Assembly (NCBI RefSeq): GCF_014284235.1
Contig: NZ_JACOGD010000008.1
Span: 207,802-271,801 of the forward strand
Direction: 5' to 3'
DNA: 64,000 bases
DNA from: Cognatundibacterium curvum
Lineage (GTDB): Bacteria > Pseudomonadota > Gammaproteobacteria > Burkholderiales > Burkholderiaceae_D
Each line of letters begins with the position of its first letter. Position 1 is the first letter of the stretch. The notes beneath the pieces were generated by a model. It did not search any database. It saw only the letters and a list, made by a program, of their open reading frames with translations, and had not been told where the DNA came from. This document shows positions 18,238-25,430 of this stretch, in pieces. The position numbers and the translations under genes were made by a program.

Positions 18238-18484
18238 GCGAAACCAAAGTCCGCATGAAATAAGGCGTACAGCCGTTTTTCGAGCCAGCAGCCGCAGCGG
18301 ATATAGGTCTTCTGTTTTTCCACTTGCCTGCAGACGCGCTGCTGGTGACAGCACACTTGCTACACGCAGAAAAAACAGCCAGCTGTGCAGCGAGTCCAGC
18401 TATCATGCGGAATAGCTGGAGTTCAGCCAGTTATTGCTCTACAATTGATTGTGCACTGCACCATTCATGCAGTAAGGAGTTGTT

Positions 18485-19150
18485 ATGCAGCCCTCCGACC
18501 TCTATCCCGATCCCTCATCCGGCCAGCCGGAGTCTAAGTCGCGTCCCATCATTCATGTTAAGGAATTATCGGAACGCGACCGTCACCGCATCTTGCGCCA
18601 TTTCCTGGCACTGGAGGAAAGCGACCGCCTGCTGCGCTTCGGTACTTATCTGCCGGATGCGATGATAGAAAAATATGTCGATGGCATTAAATTTGAACAA
18701 GACAAAGTATTCGGCGTGATGAGCCACAGCTTCCGCCTGATCGGCGTCGGTCATCTGGCATTTGCACCGCGTACAGAAAAAGATGAAGCCACTGACAAAG
18801 CCAGGGTCGCGGAATTCGGCGTATCGGTGTCACAAAATGCGCGTGGCAAAGGCGTCGGCGCCAGACTGTTTGAACGTGGCGCCATCCATTGCCGCAATGC
18901 CGATGTCGATACCCTGTACATGCATTGCCTGTCTTCGAATGCGACCATGATCCATATCGCTAAAAAAGCCGGCATGGAAATTCACCGCGAATATGGTGAA
19001 GCGGATGCCTATCTGAAGCTGCTGCCAGCCAGTCCAGCCAGCGTCTTGATGGAAGCGATGCAGGAACAGGTGGCAGCGCTCGATTACAGTTTCAAGGCCA
19101 ATGCGCGCGCTGCGGCCAAGTGGCTGCGCCATTTACCGGGCTGGAAATAA
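18485..19150 (+). CDS. GNAT-family N-acetyltransferase
   Basis: A 221-residue GNAT-fold protein of unknown substrate. The acetyl-CoA-binding region is visible as VAEFGVSVSQNARGKGVGARLFERG (about residues 105-130; Q/R-x-x-G-x-G/A pattern). It is followed by LYMHCLSSNATMIHIAKKAGMEIHREYGEADAYLKL, the usual last strand-helix-strand. The N-terminal 25 residues are Pro/Ser rich. A good ribosome site (AAGGAG) lies 6 bp before the ATG. It stands alone between cca (same strand, 247 bp away) and a convergent ornithine cyclodeaminase-family gene. Confidence 0.85.
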   Translation: MQPSDLYPDPSSGQPESKSRPIIHVKELSERDRHRILRHFLALEESDRLLRFGTYLPDAMIEKYVDGIKFEQDKVFGVMSHSFRLIGVGHLAFAPRTEKDEATDKARVAEFGVSVSQNARGKGVGARLFERGAIHCRNADVDTLYMHCLSSNATMIHIAKKAGMEIHREYGEADAYLKLLPASPASVLMEAMQEQVAALDYSFKANARAAAKWLRHLPGWK

Positions 19151-19165
19151 AACGCGGTGCGTGCT

Positions 19166-20125
19166 TTAGCCAGCGCCATTCACGGTTTTCAATACCAGAC
19201 TGGCGCAGAGTAAATCCGCCAGCGCGGTGCCAACGGATTTGAACACAGTAATTTCTTCTGCATTGTTCCGTCTGCCCTCCCCGCGGCATAATTGCGCTAA
19301 CTCGGCAGAGATCGCCGATGCCTGAAACTGGCCTTCTGCAATCGGGATTAATAACTCTCCGGCTTCCCTGAGTACGTTTTCCCGCGAATCGACACAAACC
19401 CGCGCACGGGTAATCAGGGCGGTATCACATTCGCGCCGGTCAGGGCTATGATTGCCGAGCATATCCACATGACAGCCTGGCGCGATGCGCGCGCCCTCCA
19501 GCAAGGGCGTAGCGGAACCAGTGGCCGCTACGATGATGTCGGCCTCTGCCGTTACCTGCTGCAGCTCACTGACTGCCTGCACTTGCAATTCAGGATAGGC
19601 GCTGCCTGATTCAGCATAAAACTGATCGACCACCGCCTGCGCCTTAGCGATATCCCTTCCCCACACCGATATGCGGCCCAGCGCATGCTGGCTCAGATGC
19701 GCGCGCAGCAAAGGCAAGGCAAGCCGACCGGTACCCAGCAATAGCAAATGCTGTGCATCAGGCCGGGCCAAATAGCGTGCCGCCAGCGCCGATACCGCAG
19801 CGGTACGCCAGTAAGTCACACTGGTGCCATCAACCATCGCCAGCGGCATACCATCTGCTCGCCGGAACAACAGGATTTTGGCAAACACCGTGGGCAGCTG
19901 ATTTTCTGCATTATCCGGAAAATAGGTGAAGGCCTTCATCCCTATCAGCTCCTCATTCCAGGCTGGCAGCAATGCAAAGCCCTCGTGGCTGTCCGTATGC
20001 TCTGCCAGGCGATAGACCTGACGCGGCGGCATGCTGAAATCCTGACTGAATCCCTGCTCTAATGCATCGATCAAACGCGGAAAATCCAAAGCCTGCCCGA
20101 CTTGTGCTGCATCGATAATCTGCAT
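19166..20125 (-). CDS. Ornithine cyclodeaminase / mu-crystallin family dehydrogenase
   Basis: A 319-residue NAD(P)-dependent protein. In this family members deaminate and cyclise ornithine to proline, or reduce cyclic imino or ketimine acids. Seen here are FPRLIDALEQGF at the N-terminus, MVDGTSVTYWRTAAVSALAARYLA before the dinucleotide fold, the Rossmann loop LLLGTGRLALPLLRAH (about residue 125-140), IIVAATGSATPL and CHVDMLGNHSPDRRECD. Paralogues with different substrates cannot be separated by eye, so no symbol is given. It lies 53 bp downstream of an Lrp/AsnC regulator on the same strand, which suggests joint transcription. Confidence 0.87.
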   Translation of the reverse strand: MQIIDAAQVGQALDFPRLIDALEQGFSQDFSMPPRQVYRLAEHTDSHEGFALLPAWNEELIGMKAFTYFPDNAENQLPTVFAKILLFRRADGMPLAMVDGTSVTYWRTAAVSALAARYLARPDAQHLLLLGTGRLALPLLRAHLSQHALGRISVWGRDIAKAQAVVDQFYAESGSAYPELQVQAVSELQQVTAEADIIVAATGSATPLLEGARIAPGCHVDMLGNHSPDRRECDTALITRARVCVDSRENVLREAGELLIPIAEGQFQASAISAELAQLCRGEGRRNNAEEITVFKSVGTALADLLCASLVLKTVNGAG

Positions 20126-20178
20126 AGCTGCTCTCTCTGCTCTGTGTTGAGTGATAAGGAATAAAGGTAACTGGGGCC

Positions 20179-20676
20179 TTATCCTGCCACCGGCAAGGCC
20201 GTGGTTTCTTTAATCTGTTGCAGCGCGAAGCTGGATTTCACATCCAGCACGGCCGGATGGCGCAACAGGGTCTCCATCATAAAGCGGGAAAAGTGATCCA
20301 TGTCTTCGACATGCACACGTAGCAGATAATCCATTTCACCGGTCATCGCATAACAGGCGACCACTTCCGGCCATTGCGCAACCGATGCCGAAAAATCCTC
20401 ACGCGGCGAACGCGAAGCGCCCTTACCCGGCTGATCACTATGTTTTTCCAGCCTCACGTTCACATAGGCGAGCAGGCCGAGACCAATTTTAGCCGGTTCC
20501 AGCAAAGCCACGTATTTGCGTATCACACCACTGTCTTCCAGCCGCTTGATACGGCGCAGGCAAGGGGATGGCGATAAGTTAATCCGCTCTGCCACTTCCT
20601 GATTAGTCAGACGACCATCTGCCTGCAGTATCGCCAGAATTTTCCTGTCGATTTTATCCAGCACTAACTCTGTCAT
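20179..20676 (-). CDS. Lrp/AsnC-family transcriptional regulator
   Basis: A 165-residue feast/famine regulator. The N-terminal winged HTH reads DRKILAILQADGRLTNQEVAERINLSPSPCLRRIKRLEDSGVI. A C-terminal RAM ligand domain (residues 65-150) contains GEMDYLLRVHVEDMDHFSRF. It has a small hydrophilic insertion (about residues 80-95, rich in Lys/Ser/Arg) compared with the other Lrp-type protein in this window. It is divergent from hpd and upstream of the ornithine cyclodeaminase-family gene, so control of aromatic or basic amino-acid catabolism is likely but not shown. Confidence 0.92.
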   Translation of the reverse strand: MTELVLDKIDRKILAILQADGRLTNQEVAERINLSPSPCLRRIKRLEDSGVIRKYVALLEPAKIGLGLLAYVNVRLEKHSDQPGKGASRSPREDFSASVAQWPEVVACYAMTGEMDYLLRVHVEDMDHFSRFMMETLLRHPAVLDVKSSFALQQIKETTALPVAG

Positions 20677-20916
20677 GATTTACCAAGGATTAATTGATAT
20701 GAGCAATATTATTGCGCAATTTCAGCCAGCTTTGGACAAATTTGGAATTTTATGGCGCGTTTTGCGGACTATACTGTGAGTTTGATCTGCATCAAAAAGC
20801 ATCCGGAAACGGACATTGATACAGCCATAAAGACTGATGCAAGCCTGCAATTATCTGGCAGACTGGACGCAGGCAACATCGGTTCTACATTCGATGATTT
20901 GACACAGGAGACAAGC
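20677..20916. promoter_or_regulatory. Divergent control region between the Lrp-type gene and hpd
   Basis: 240 bp between divergent starts. Close to the regulator start is the perfect 10-bp palindrome ATTGCGCAAT (20711-20720) within AT-rich sequence, a plausible Lrp-family site. The frame of hpd is open through this region from 20752, but those 55 codons do not resemble hpd. Confidence 0.5.
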
Positions 20917-22032
20917 ATGACATTCCAGACTTGGGACAACCCGATGGGGACCGATGGGTTTGAATTCGTAGAGTACGCCGCACCGGATCCAAAAGCTATG
21001 GGCGAGCTGTTTATCAGCATGGGCTTTACCGCTATCGCTAAACACCGCACCAAGGATGTGACGCTGTATCGTCAAGGCGATGTGAACTTTATCATCAATG
21101 CAGAACCTGACTCTTTTGCACAAAAATTCGCACGCAAACACGGGCCTTGCGTATGTGCCTTCGCGTTCCGCGTGAAAGACGCGAATGCCGCTTACAAACG
21201 TGCACTCGATCTGGGCGCATGGGGCTTTGATAACAAAACCGGTCCTATGGAATTGAATATTCCTGCGATTAAAGGTATCGGTGATTCCCTGATTTATTTC
21301 GTTGACCGCTGGCATGGTAAAGATGGCGCTGAGCCTGGTTCTATCGGTAACATCAGCATTTATGATGCGGACTTCGTCGCTATTCCTGGCGTAGCACCAA
21401 ATCCAGTCGGCAATGGCCTGACCTATATCGACCATCTGACCCACAATGTGTACCGTGGCCGCATGAAGGAATGGGCAGACTTCTATGAAAGCCTGTTCAA
21501 CTTCCGCGAAATCCGTTACTTCGATATCGCCGGTAAGCATACAGGTCTGAAGTCCAAAGCGATGACTTCCCCTTGCGGAAAAATCCGTATTCCTATCAAT
21601 GAATCGTCCGATGACAAGTCCCAGATCGCAGAATATCTGGACCTGTATCACGGCGAAGGCGTGCAGCATATCGCGATGGGTACCGACAATGTGTACAAAA
21701 CCGTGGCCGACATGAAGGCAGCTGGTGTTTCTTTCCAGGATACGATAGAAACCTATTACGACCTGGTCGACCGCCGCCTGCCTGGCCATGGCGAAAACCT
21801 GGAAGAATTGCGCAAACTGCGCATCCTGATCGACGGTAAGAGCACAGAAACTTCACGTGAATTGCTGCTCCAGATTTTCACGACCACCGTGATCGGCCCT
21901 ATCTTCTTTGAAATCATCCAACGCAAAGGCGATCAGGGCTTTGGCGAAGGCAACTTCCGCGCTCTGTTTGAATCCATAGAACTGGATCAGATACGCCGCG
22001 GTGTACTGAAAGATGAGAAAGCAAGCGTATAA
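20917..22032 (+). CDS. hpd: 4-hydroxyphenylpyruvate dioxygenase
   Basis: Fe(II) enzyme converting 4-hydroxyphenylpyruvate to homogentisate, the second step of tyrosine breakdown. 371 residues with the two vicinal-oxygen-chelate domains. Iron ligands are recognisable as His in IDHLTHNV, His in GEGVQHIAMGTDN and Glu in IFFEIIQRKG. The C-terminal gate helix FGEGNFRALFESIELDQ is present. ATG 20917 is chosen because ACAGGAGACAAGC precedes it and FQTWDNPMGTDGFEFVEYA is the normal family N-terminus. phhA follows after a terminator and a MITE-like element. Confidence 0.95.
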   Translation: MTFQTWDNPMGTDGFEFVEYAAPDPKAMGELFISMGFTAIAKHRTKDVTLYRQGDVNFIINAEPDSFAQKFARKHGPCVCAFAFRVKDANAAYKRALDLGAWGFDNKTGPMELNIPAIKGIGDSLIYFVDRWHGKDGAEPGSIGNISIYDADFVAIPGVAPNPVGNGLTYIDHLTHNVYRGRMKEWADFYESLFNFREIRYFDIAGKHTGLKSKAMTSPCGKIRIPINESSDDKSQIAEYLDLYHGEGVQHIAMGTDNVYKTVADMKAAGVSFQDTIETYYDLVDRRLPGHGENLEELRKLRILIDGKSTETSRELLLQIFTTTVIGPIFFEIIQRKGDQGFGEGNFRALFESIELDQIRRGVLKDEKASV

Positions 22033-22060
22033 GCTTGCTGTATTAATGTGAGACTCCAAC

Positions 22061-22092
22061 AAAAGGCCGACACTTTGTATGTCGGCCTTTTG
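22061..22092 (+). terminator. Terminator after hpd
   Basis: AAAAGGCCGAC, a 9-nt loop and GTCGGCCTTTT: an 11-bp perfect stem whose 3' arm ends in a T run. Confidence 0.88.
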
Positions 22093-22108
22093 TCTAAAAA
22101 AGATCAAC

Positions 22109-22219
22109 AGGACTGACGCAAAACCGCCCCGGCGACGTTATAGCTCCCGCTTGTGAACCTTGTACTATGCGTACTGCCTGCGTCGCTATGCCTTGCTGGG
22201 ACAATTTTGCGTAAGTCCT
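22109..22219. mobile_element. MITE-like element, copy 2 (111 bp)
   Basis: Inverted ends AGGACTGACGCAAAA and TTTTGCGTAAGTCCT (14 of 15 positions pair) bracket a non-coding body shared with the copy at 13156-13348. It lies between the hpd terminator and phhA; its right end is 16 bp from the phhA ATG. No clear target-site duplication is visible. Confidence 0.78.
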
Positions 22220-22235
22220 AATCAAAATATTGGAT

Positions 22236-23126
22236 ATGAATACAACTACCACCGTCAGCAATGCGGATTTTCTCGCCACCGTTGCTGAAAAATCAGATGG
22301 TGCCGCGCTGCGCGGCGACTATAGCAAGGCGGATGCGCACTATGTAGTCAGCCAGGATTGGGCTGCCTATACCGAAGAAGAACATGCACTGTGGCGACGT
22401 CTGTATCAGCGTCAGATGGCCTTGCTGCCAGGACGTGCGTGTGATGAATTCATCGAGGCACTACAGGCGATGAATGCGGCCGATGGCATCCCGGAATTTG
22501 AAAAAACCTCGCAACAATTATTTGCTGCGACTGGCTGGACCATCGTTGCAGTTCCGGGTCTGATTCCTGAACTGACTTTCTTTGAACATCTGGCCAATCG
22601 TCGCTTCCCGGTCACAGTCTGGCTGCGCACACCGGAAGAATTCAACTACATCGTGGAACCCGATGTATTCCACGATTTCTTCGGGCATGTGCCCATGCTG
22701 TTTAATCCTGTGTTTGCGGATTTCATTCAGCTGTACGGCAAAGGCGGCCTCAAGGCGATGAAGCTGGGCGGACTCGATCAGCTGGCGCGCCTGTACTGGT
22801 ACACCGTGGAATTTGGCCTGATCAATACGCCGCAAGGTTTACGCATTTACGGCGCGGGCATCCTGTCTTCCGGCGGCGAAGTCGAATACTGCCTGACACC
22901 GGGCACCAGTTCGCGTCACATCCATCTGGAGATAGAACGCTGCCTGAACACCTTGTACAAAATAGACAGCTATCAGGAAACCTATTTTGTGATCGACAGT
23001 TTCCAGGAATTGTTTGATGGTACCGCGCCTGACTTTACGCCTTACTACGATAAGCTCAGATCAGGTAATCCATTACCAGCCAATACCCTGTTGCCGCATG
23101 AAGTGGAATTACTGCCTGCGCAGTAA
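22236..23126 (+). CDS. phhA: Phenylalanine 4-hydroxylase
   Basis: Tetrahydropterin-dependent non-haem iron monooxygenase turning phenylalanine into tyrosine. 296 residues, the single-domain bacterial form without the regulatory ACT domain. The iron site is the two histidines of VFHDFFGHVPML plus a later Glu in the YWYTVEFGLI segment. The pterin region VPGLIPELTFFEHLANRRFPVT is clear. ATG 22236 is preferred over a TTG two codons upstream; neither has a good Shine-Dalgarno sequence, because a MITE-like element ends 16 bp before. With hpd it feeds phenylalanine and tyrosine carbon into homogentisate. Confidence 0.94.
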   Translation: MNTTTTVSNADFLATVAEKSDGAALRGDYSKADAHYVVSQDWAAYTEEEHALWRRLYQRQMALLPGRACDEFIEALQAMNAADGIPEFEKTSQQLFAATGWTIVAVPGLIPELTFFEHLANRRFPVTVWLRTPEEFNYIVEPDVFHDFFGHVPMLFNPVFADFIQLYGKGGLKAMKLGGLDQLARLYWYTVEFGLINTPQGLRIYGAGILSSGGEVEYCLTPGTSSRHIHLEIERCLNTLYKIDSYQETYFVIDSFQELFDGTAPDFTPYYDKLRSGNPLPANTLLPHEVELLPAQ

Positions 23127-23143
23127 TCCACCAGCCCGTTAAG

Positions 23144-23172
23144 ACGGCTGCGATCAACGTGATCGCAGCCGT
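23144..23172 (+). terminator. Strong hairpin after phhA, poor T run
   Basis: A perfect 13-bp stem ACGGCTGCGATCA / TGATCGCAGCCGT with a 3-nt loop, 17 bp after the stop, followed by only TCCC. It may block or process the transcript rather than act as a classical terminator. Confidence 0.55.
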
Positions 23173-23212
23173 TCCCTGCGCTGCCTCTGTTGGCTCAGCT
23201 GGATCAGCTGGA

Positions 23213-24055
23213 TCAGCTTTCCTTGTTGGCAGCCGCCACACACCAATACACTGCATTCTCACGCTGCATCAAACCGTGCATGATCATTTCTCTTCGCAGC
23301 GTCGCGCAATCTTCGTGAAACTGTAGCAGGAATTGATTCAGCTCGGCTTCCGGATAATGCCTGTGCTGATCCAGCTGCGCGAGCAGCCAGTGCAAAATCA
23401 CCAGCCGTTTTTTTCTTTGTTCAGGTATTTTCAGTAAGCGGCCATCACGTACAAAGCTCGCCATGACACGCGCCGTTTCCTGCGCGTTACTATGCAAATC
23501 CAGATTCGCCTGCTGCACATTCCAGTGCTGATGCAGACGTTCGGTTCTGGTATGGCGCAAACGCTGCAGCACCAGTTTTTGCCAGGCTGGCGTCGCATAG
23601 GCCTGTACCAGATCGCGCTGTATGCCATCCCACACACCGGCATCCGCAGTGAGTCCCAGCGCTTGCAGATACTCGCTTCTGACCAGCATAAACTGCTTAC
23701 GATAGGGCAGCAGGAACAGACTCGCATCCTGCTCAGCGCACTGACGCGCTTCTGCATACTCACTGAACCACAGATTGGTCAGGCCTGCGACTTCAGTACC
23801 ATGCCATAAAGTCGCCATATCGCTGCCGGGCGCCGCTTTACCGGATAAGACCTGCAAGGCATGCTCCCAATGTTGAAAGCCCAGCTCAGCCGCGCACAGG
23901 TTCAGACTATGGCGTAGCTGCCAGCACTCGGGCAAAGTCCAGTGCTGCTGACGGCTGAGCACCAGCGCATGTTTGCACGCAGGTGCATGCCCTTGCTGCA
24001 ACAGCTTCAGCAACAAACGCGCGCGCGTTTTCATTTCCTGTATCAGTGGATTCAT
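23213..24055 (-). CDS. Uncharacterised protein with a C-terminal DUF2087-like domain
   Basis: A 280-residue soluble protein of unknown function. The last 80 residues (LLKIPEQRKKRLVILHWLLAQL, then HYPEAELNQFLLQFHEDCATLRREM and ending ENAVYW) look like the DUF2087 fold, often found fused to regulators. The first 200 residues include a helical segment with GFQHWEHALQVL, and LLPYRKQFMLVRSEYLQALGL, seen in uncharacterised proteobacterial proteins. No signal peptide follows the ATG at 24055, which has a GGGGTG ribosome site. The open frame upstream of it encodes an unrelated hydrophobic leader and is rejected. The gene is flanked by unrelated genes. Confidence 0.7.
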   Translation of the reverse strand: MNPLIQEMKTRARLLLKLLQQGHAPACKHALVLSRQQHWTLPECWQLRHSLNLCAAELGFQHWEHALQVLSGKAAPGSDMATLWHGTEVAGLTNLWFSEYAEARQCAEQDASLFLLPYRKQFMLVRSEYLQALGLTADAGVWDGIQRDLVQAYATPAWQKLVLQRLRHTRTERLHQHWNVQQANLDLHSNAQETARVMASFVRDGRLLKIPEQRKKRLVILHWLLAQLDQHRHYPEAELNQFLLQFHEDCATLRREMIMHGLMQRENAVYWCVAAANKES

Positions 24056-24327
24056 AGCGACACCCCGCTGCAACCAGACACAGGCCGTGCATGCACAGAA
24101 CAGGAAACCGGACAGGGGTAAAACTGAAATACAACTAAAGACAACATGATCGCTCCAATTCGTTATCTGACGACCCGCTACGTCAAACGAATAATCGCTG
24201 ATCACATCTGATGATGGCCAAACCGGCTGGCCGGTAAGGATGCGATAACACAGGGTGAGAGCCTCTTTTGCGGGCAGGCGCCCCTCAGCACCTGAGCCGC
24301 GATTGTAAAGTCAGGCTGAAGTCGCTG

Positions 24328-25170
24328 TCAATCAGACTGTTGGTGCTGTTGCGCGAAATCGCCGATCAGCTCCAGCCCAAGAGTTTTACCCAGCACATCA
24401 AGCGCTGCCTGATCGGCCGGATAAGGATAGGCTGTGATGCCTTTGACGCCATATTTGATCAGCATATGCTGGTTAGGGAAATAGACTTTTGGGGAGGGAC
24501 GGCCGACTTTAAAATGGAAATTTTTAAATGTTTTTCTTCTCTTCTTAAGAAAGCTTGTCAGCTCATCTTCGCTGGAAAAAGTATATACCTGCTTATCTTC
24601 ATCCAACTGCAATTCGAATGTTAGCGGCGTCGTTGAAATCGTCAATACCGCAGACAGGTGTATCAAAGCCGGATCAAAGCCCGTCGAGCGATAAAATGAC
24701 TTCTCGTCGCTTGCCAGCGTCTCCATATCTGTTTCGAATTGGTCTTTCTTTTTACGCTTAGACTGTTGCTGATTTTCCGCAACCCCGGATGCACCGCCAT
24801 GAAAACCCAGCACCGCACCCAGCATTAATTTTTTCTCTGCCGCAGCGACAAACAGATAATTGGCGCAGCTGGAAAAACAATAATCCTGCACCTGTAAGGC
24901 GACCTGATGACGGCGCATTGCATTGGCCACATCCAGCGCATCTTTGACACTACCACCCTCAGAACTAATCACAATCAGCGTAGCACCGCTATCCAGCTGC
25001 GCGATCAAAGCCTGTGCGGATTCCGGGCCAATTTCACCTTTAAAAGTGACCGTATTCTGTTCACGGCGCAGCTCAAATTCCGGCTCTGCATTGGCAGCTG
25101 CTGCCGCTCCGGAGAGCAGTGCAGCGCAGACAAAAGACACTGCATTCACATATTCAATTACGTGGGTCAA
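24328..25170 (-). CDS. Secreted ClpP/crotonase-fold protein of unknown function, abnormal 5' end
   Basis: A 280-residue protein whose first 150 residues look like the periplasmic ClpP-like (COG3904-type) fold. After an Ala-rich hydrophobic leader come VTFKGEIGPESAQALIAQL, LIVISSEGGSVKDALDVANAMRRH, the possible nucleophile region DYCFSSCANYLFVAA and the GFHGG loop. The C-terminal half carries no known motif. No ATG is available. The frame opens with TTG at 25170 directly after a stop codon, later GTGs exist, and the leader lacks the basic residues expected at its start. The 5' end lies exactly where AT-rich island DNA begins, so it may have been cut and replaced. It could be non-functional. 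Confidence 0.6.
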   Translation of the reverse strand: MTHVIEYVNAVSFVCAALLSGAAAAANAEPEFELRREQNTVTFKGEIGPESAQALIAQLDSGATLIVISSEGGSVKDALDVANAMRRHQVALQVQDYCFSSCANYLFVAAAEKKLMLGAVLGFHGGASGVAENQQQSKRKKKDQFETDMETLASDEKSFYRSTGFDPALIHLSAVLTISTTPLTFELQLDEDKQVYTFSSEDELTSFLKKRRKTFKNFHFKVGRPSPKVYFPNQHMLIKYGVKGITAYPYPADQAALDVLGKTLGLELIGDFAQQHQQSD

Positions 25171-25430
25171 TTAGATCAACTTCAATTTAGAGACAACTAT
25201 TTTTTATACATGCGGTTTGAATATTTCACTAGAAAGTCTAGTTTTTTCATTGAGGCTAAACTGTATTTTTTCAACACAAATTAGTCCCATACTATTTTGC
25301 ACTGAATTATTCATATCTCGAGGGTACACTTAAAAATAATTATCTTTTTCGACAGAAATTATATCTATTTGTTACACTCACGTAGTGAAAAAAGTTACCC
25401 CCTCGTCGCGTATGACAAAGGAACCTAATT

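Noticed and set aside
20752..20916. 55-codon upstream extension of hpd
   Set aside because: It lies in the divergent control region and is unlike hpd; ATG 20917 has the ribosome site and the family N-terminus.
20851..21789. 312-codon leftward frame opposite hpd
   Set aside because: A mirror frame of the strongly supported hpd gene, without a start signal or recognisable domain.
22094..22279. Small leftward frame of 61 codons before phhA
   Set aside because: It lies across the MITE-like element and antisense to the phhA start; no ribosome site and no family similarity.
23190..23220. Tandem AGCTGGATC units near the end of the DUF2087-like gene
   Set aside because: Only about 2.3 units, partly overlapping coding sequence; too short to be meaningful.
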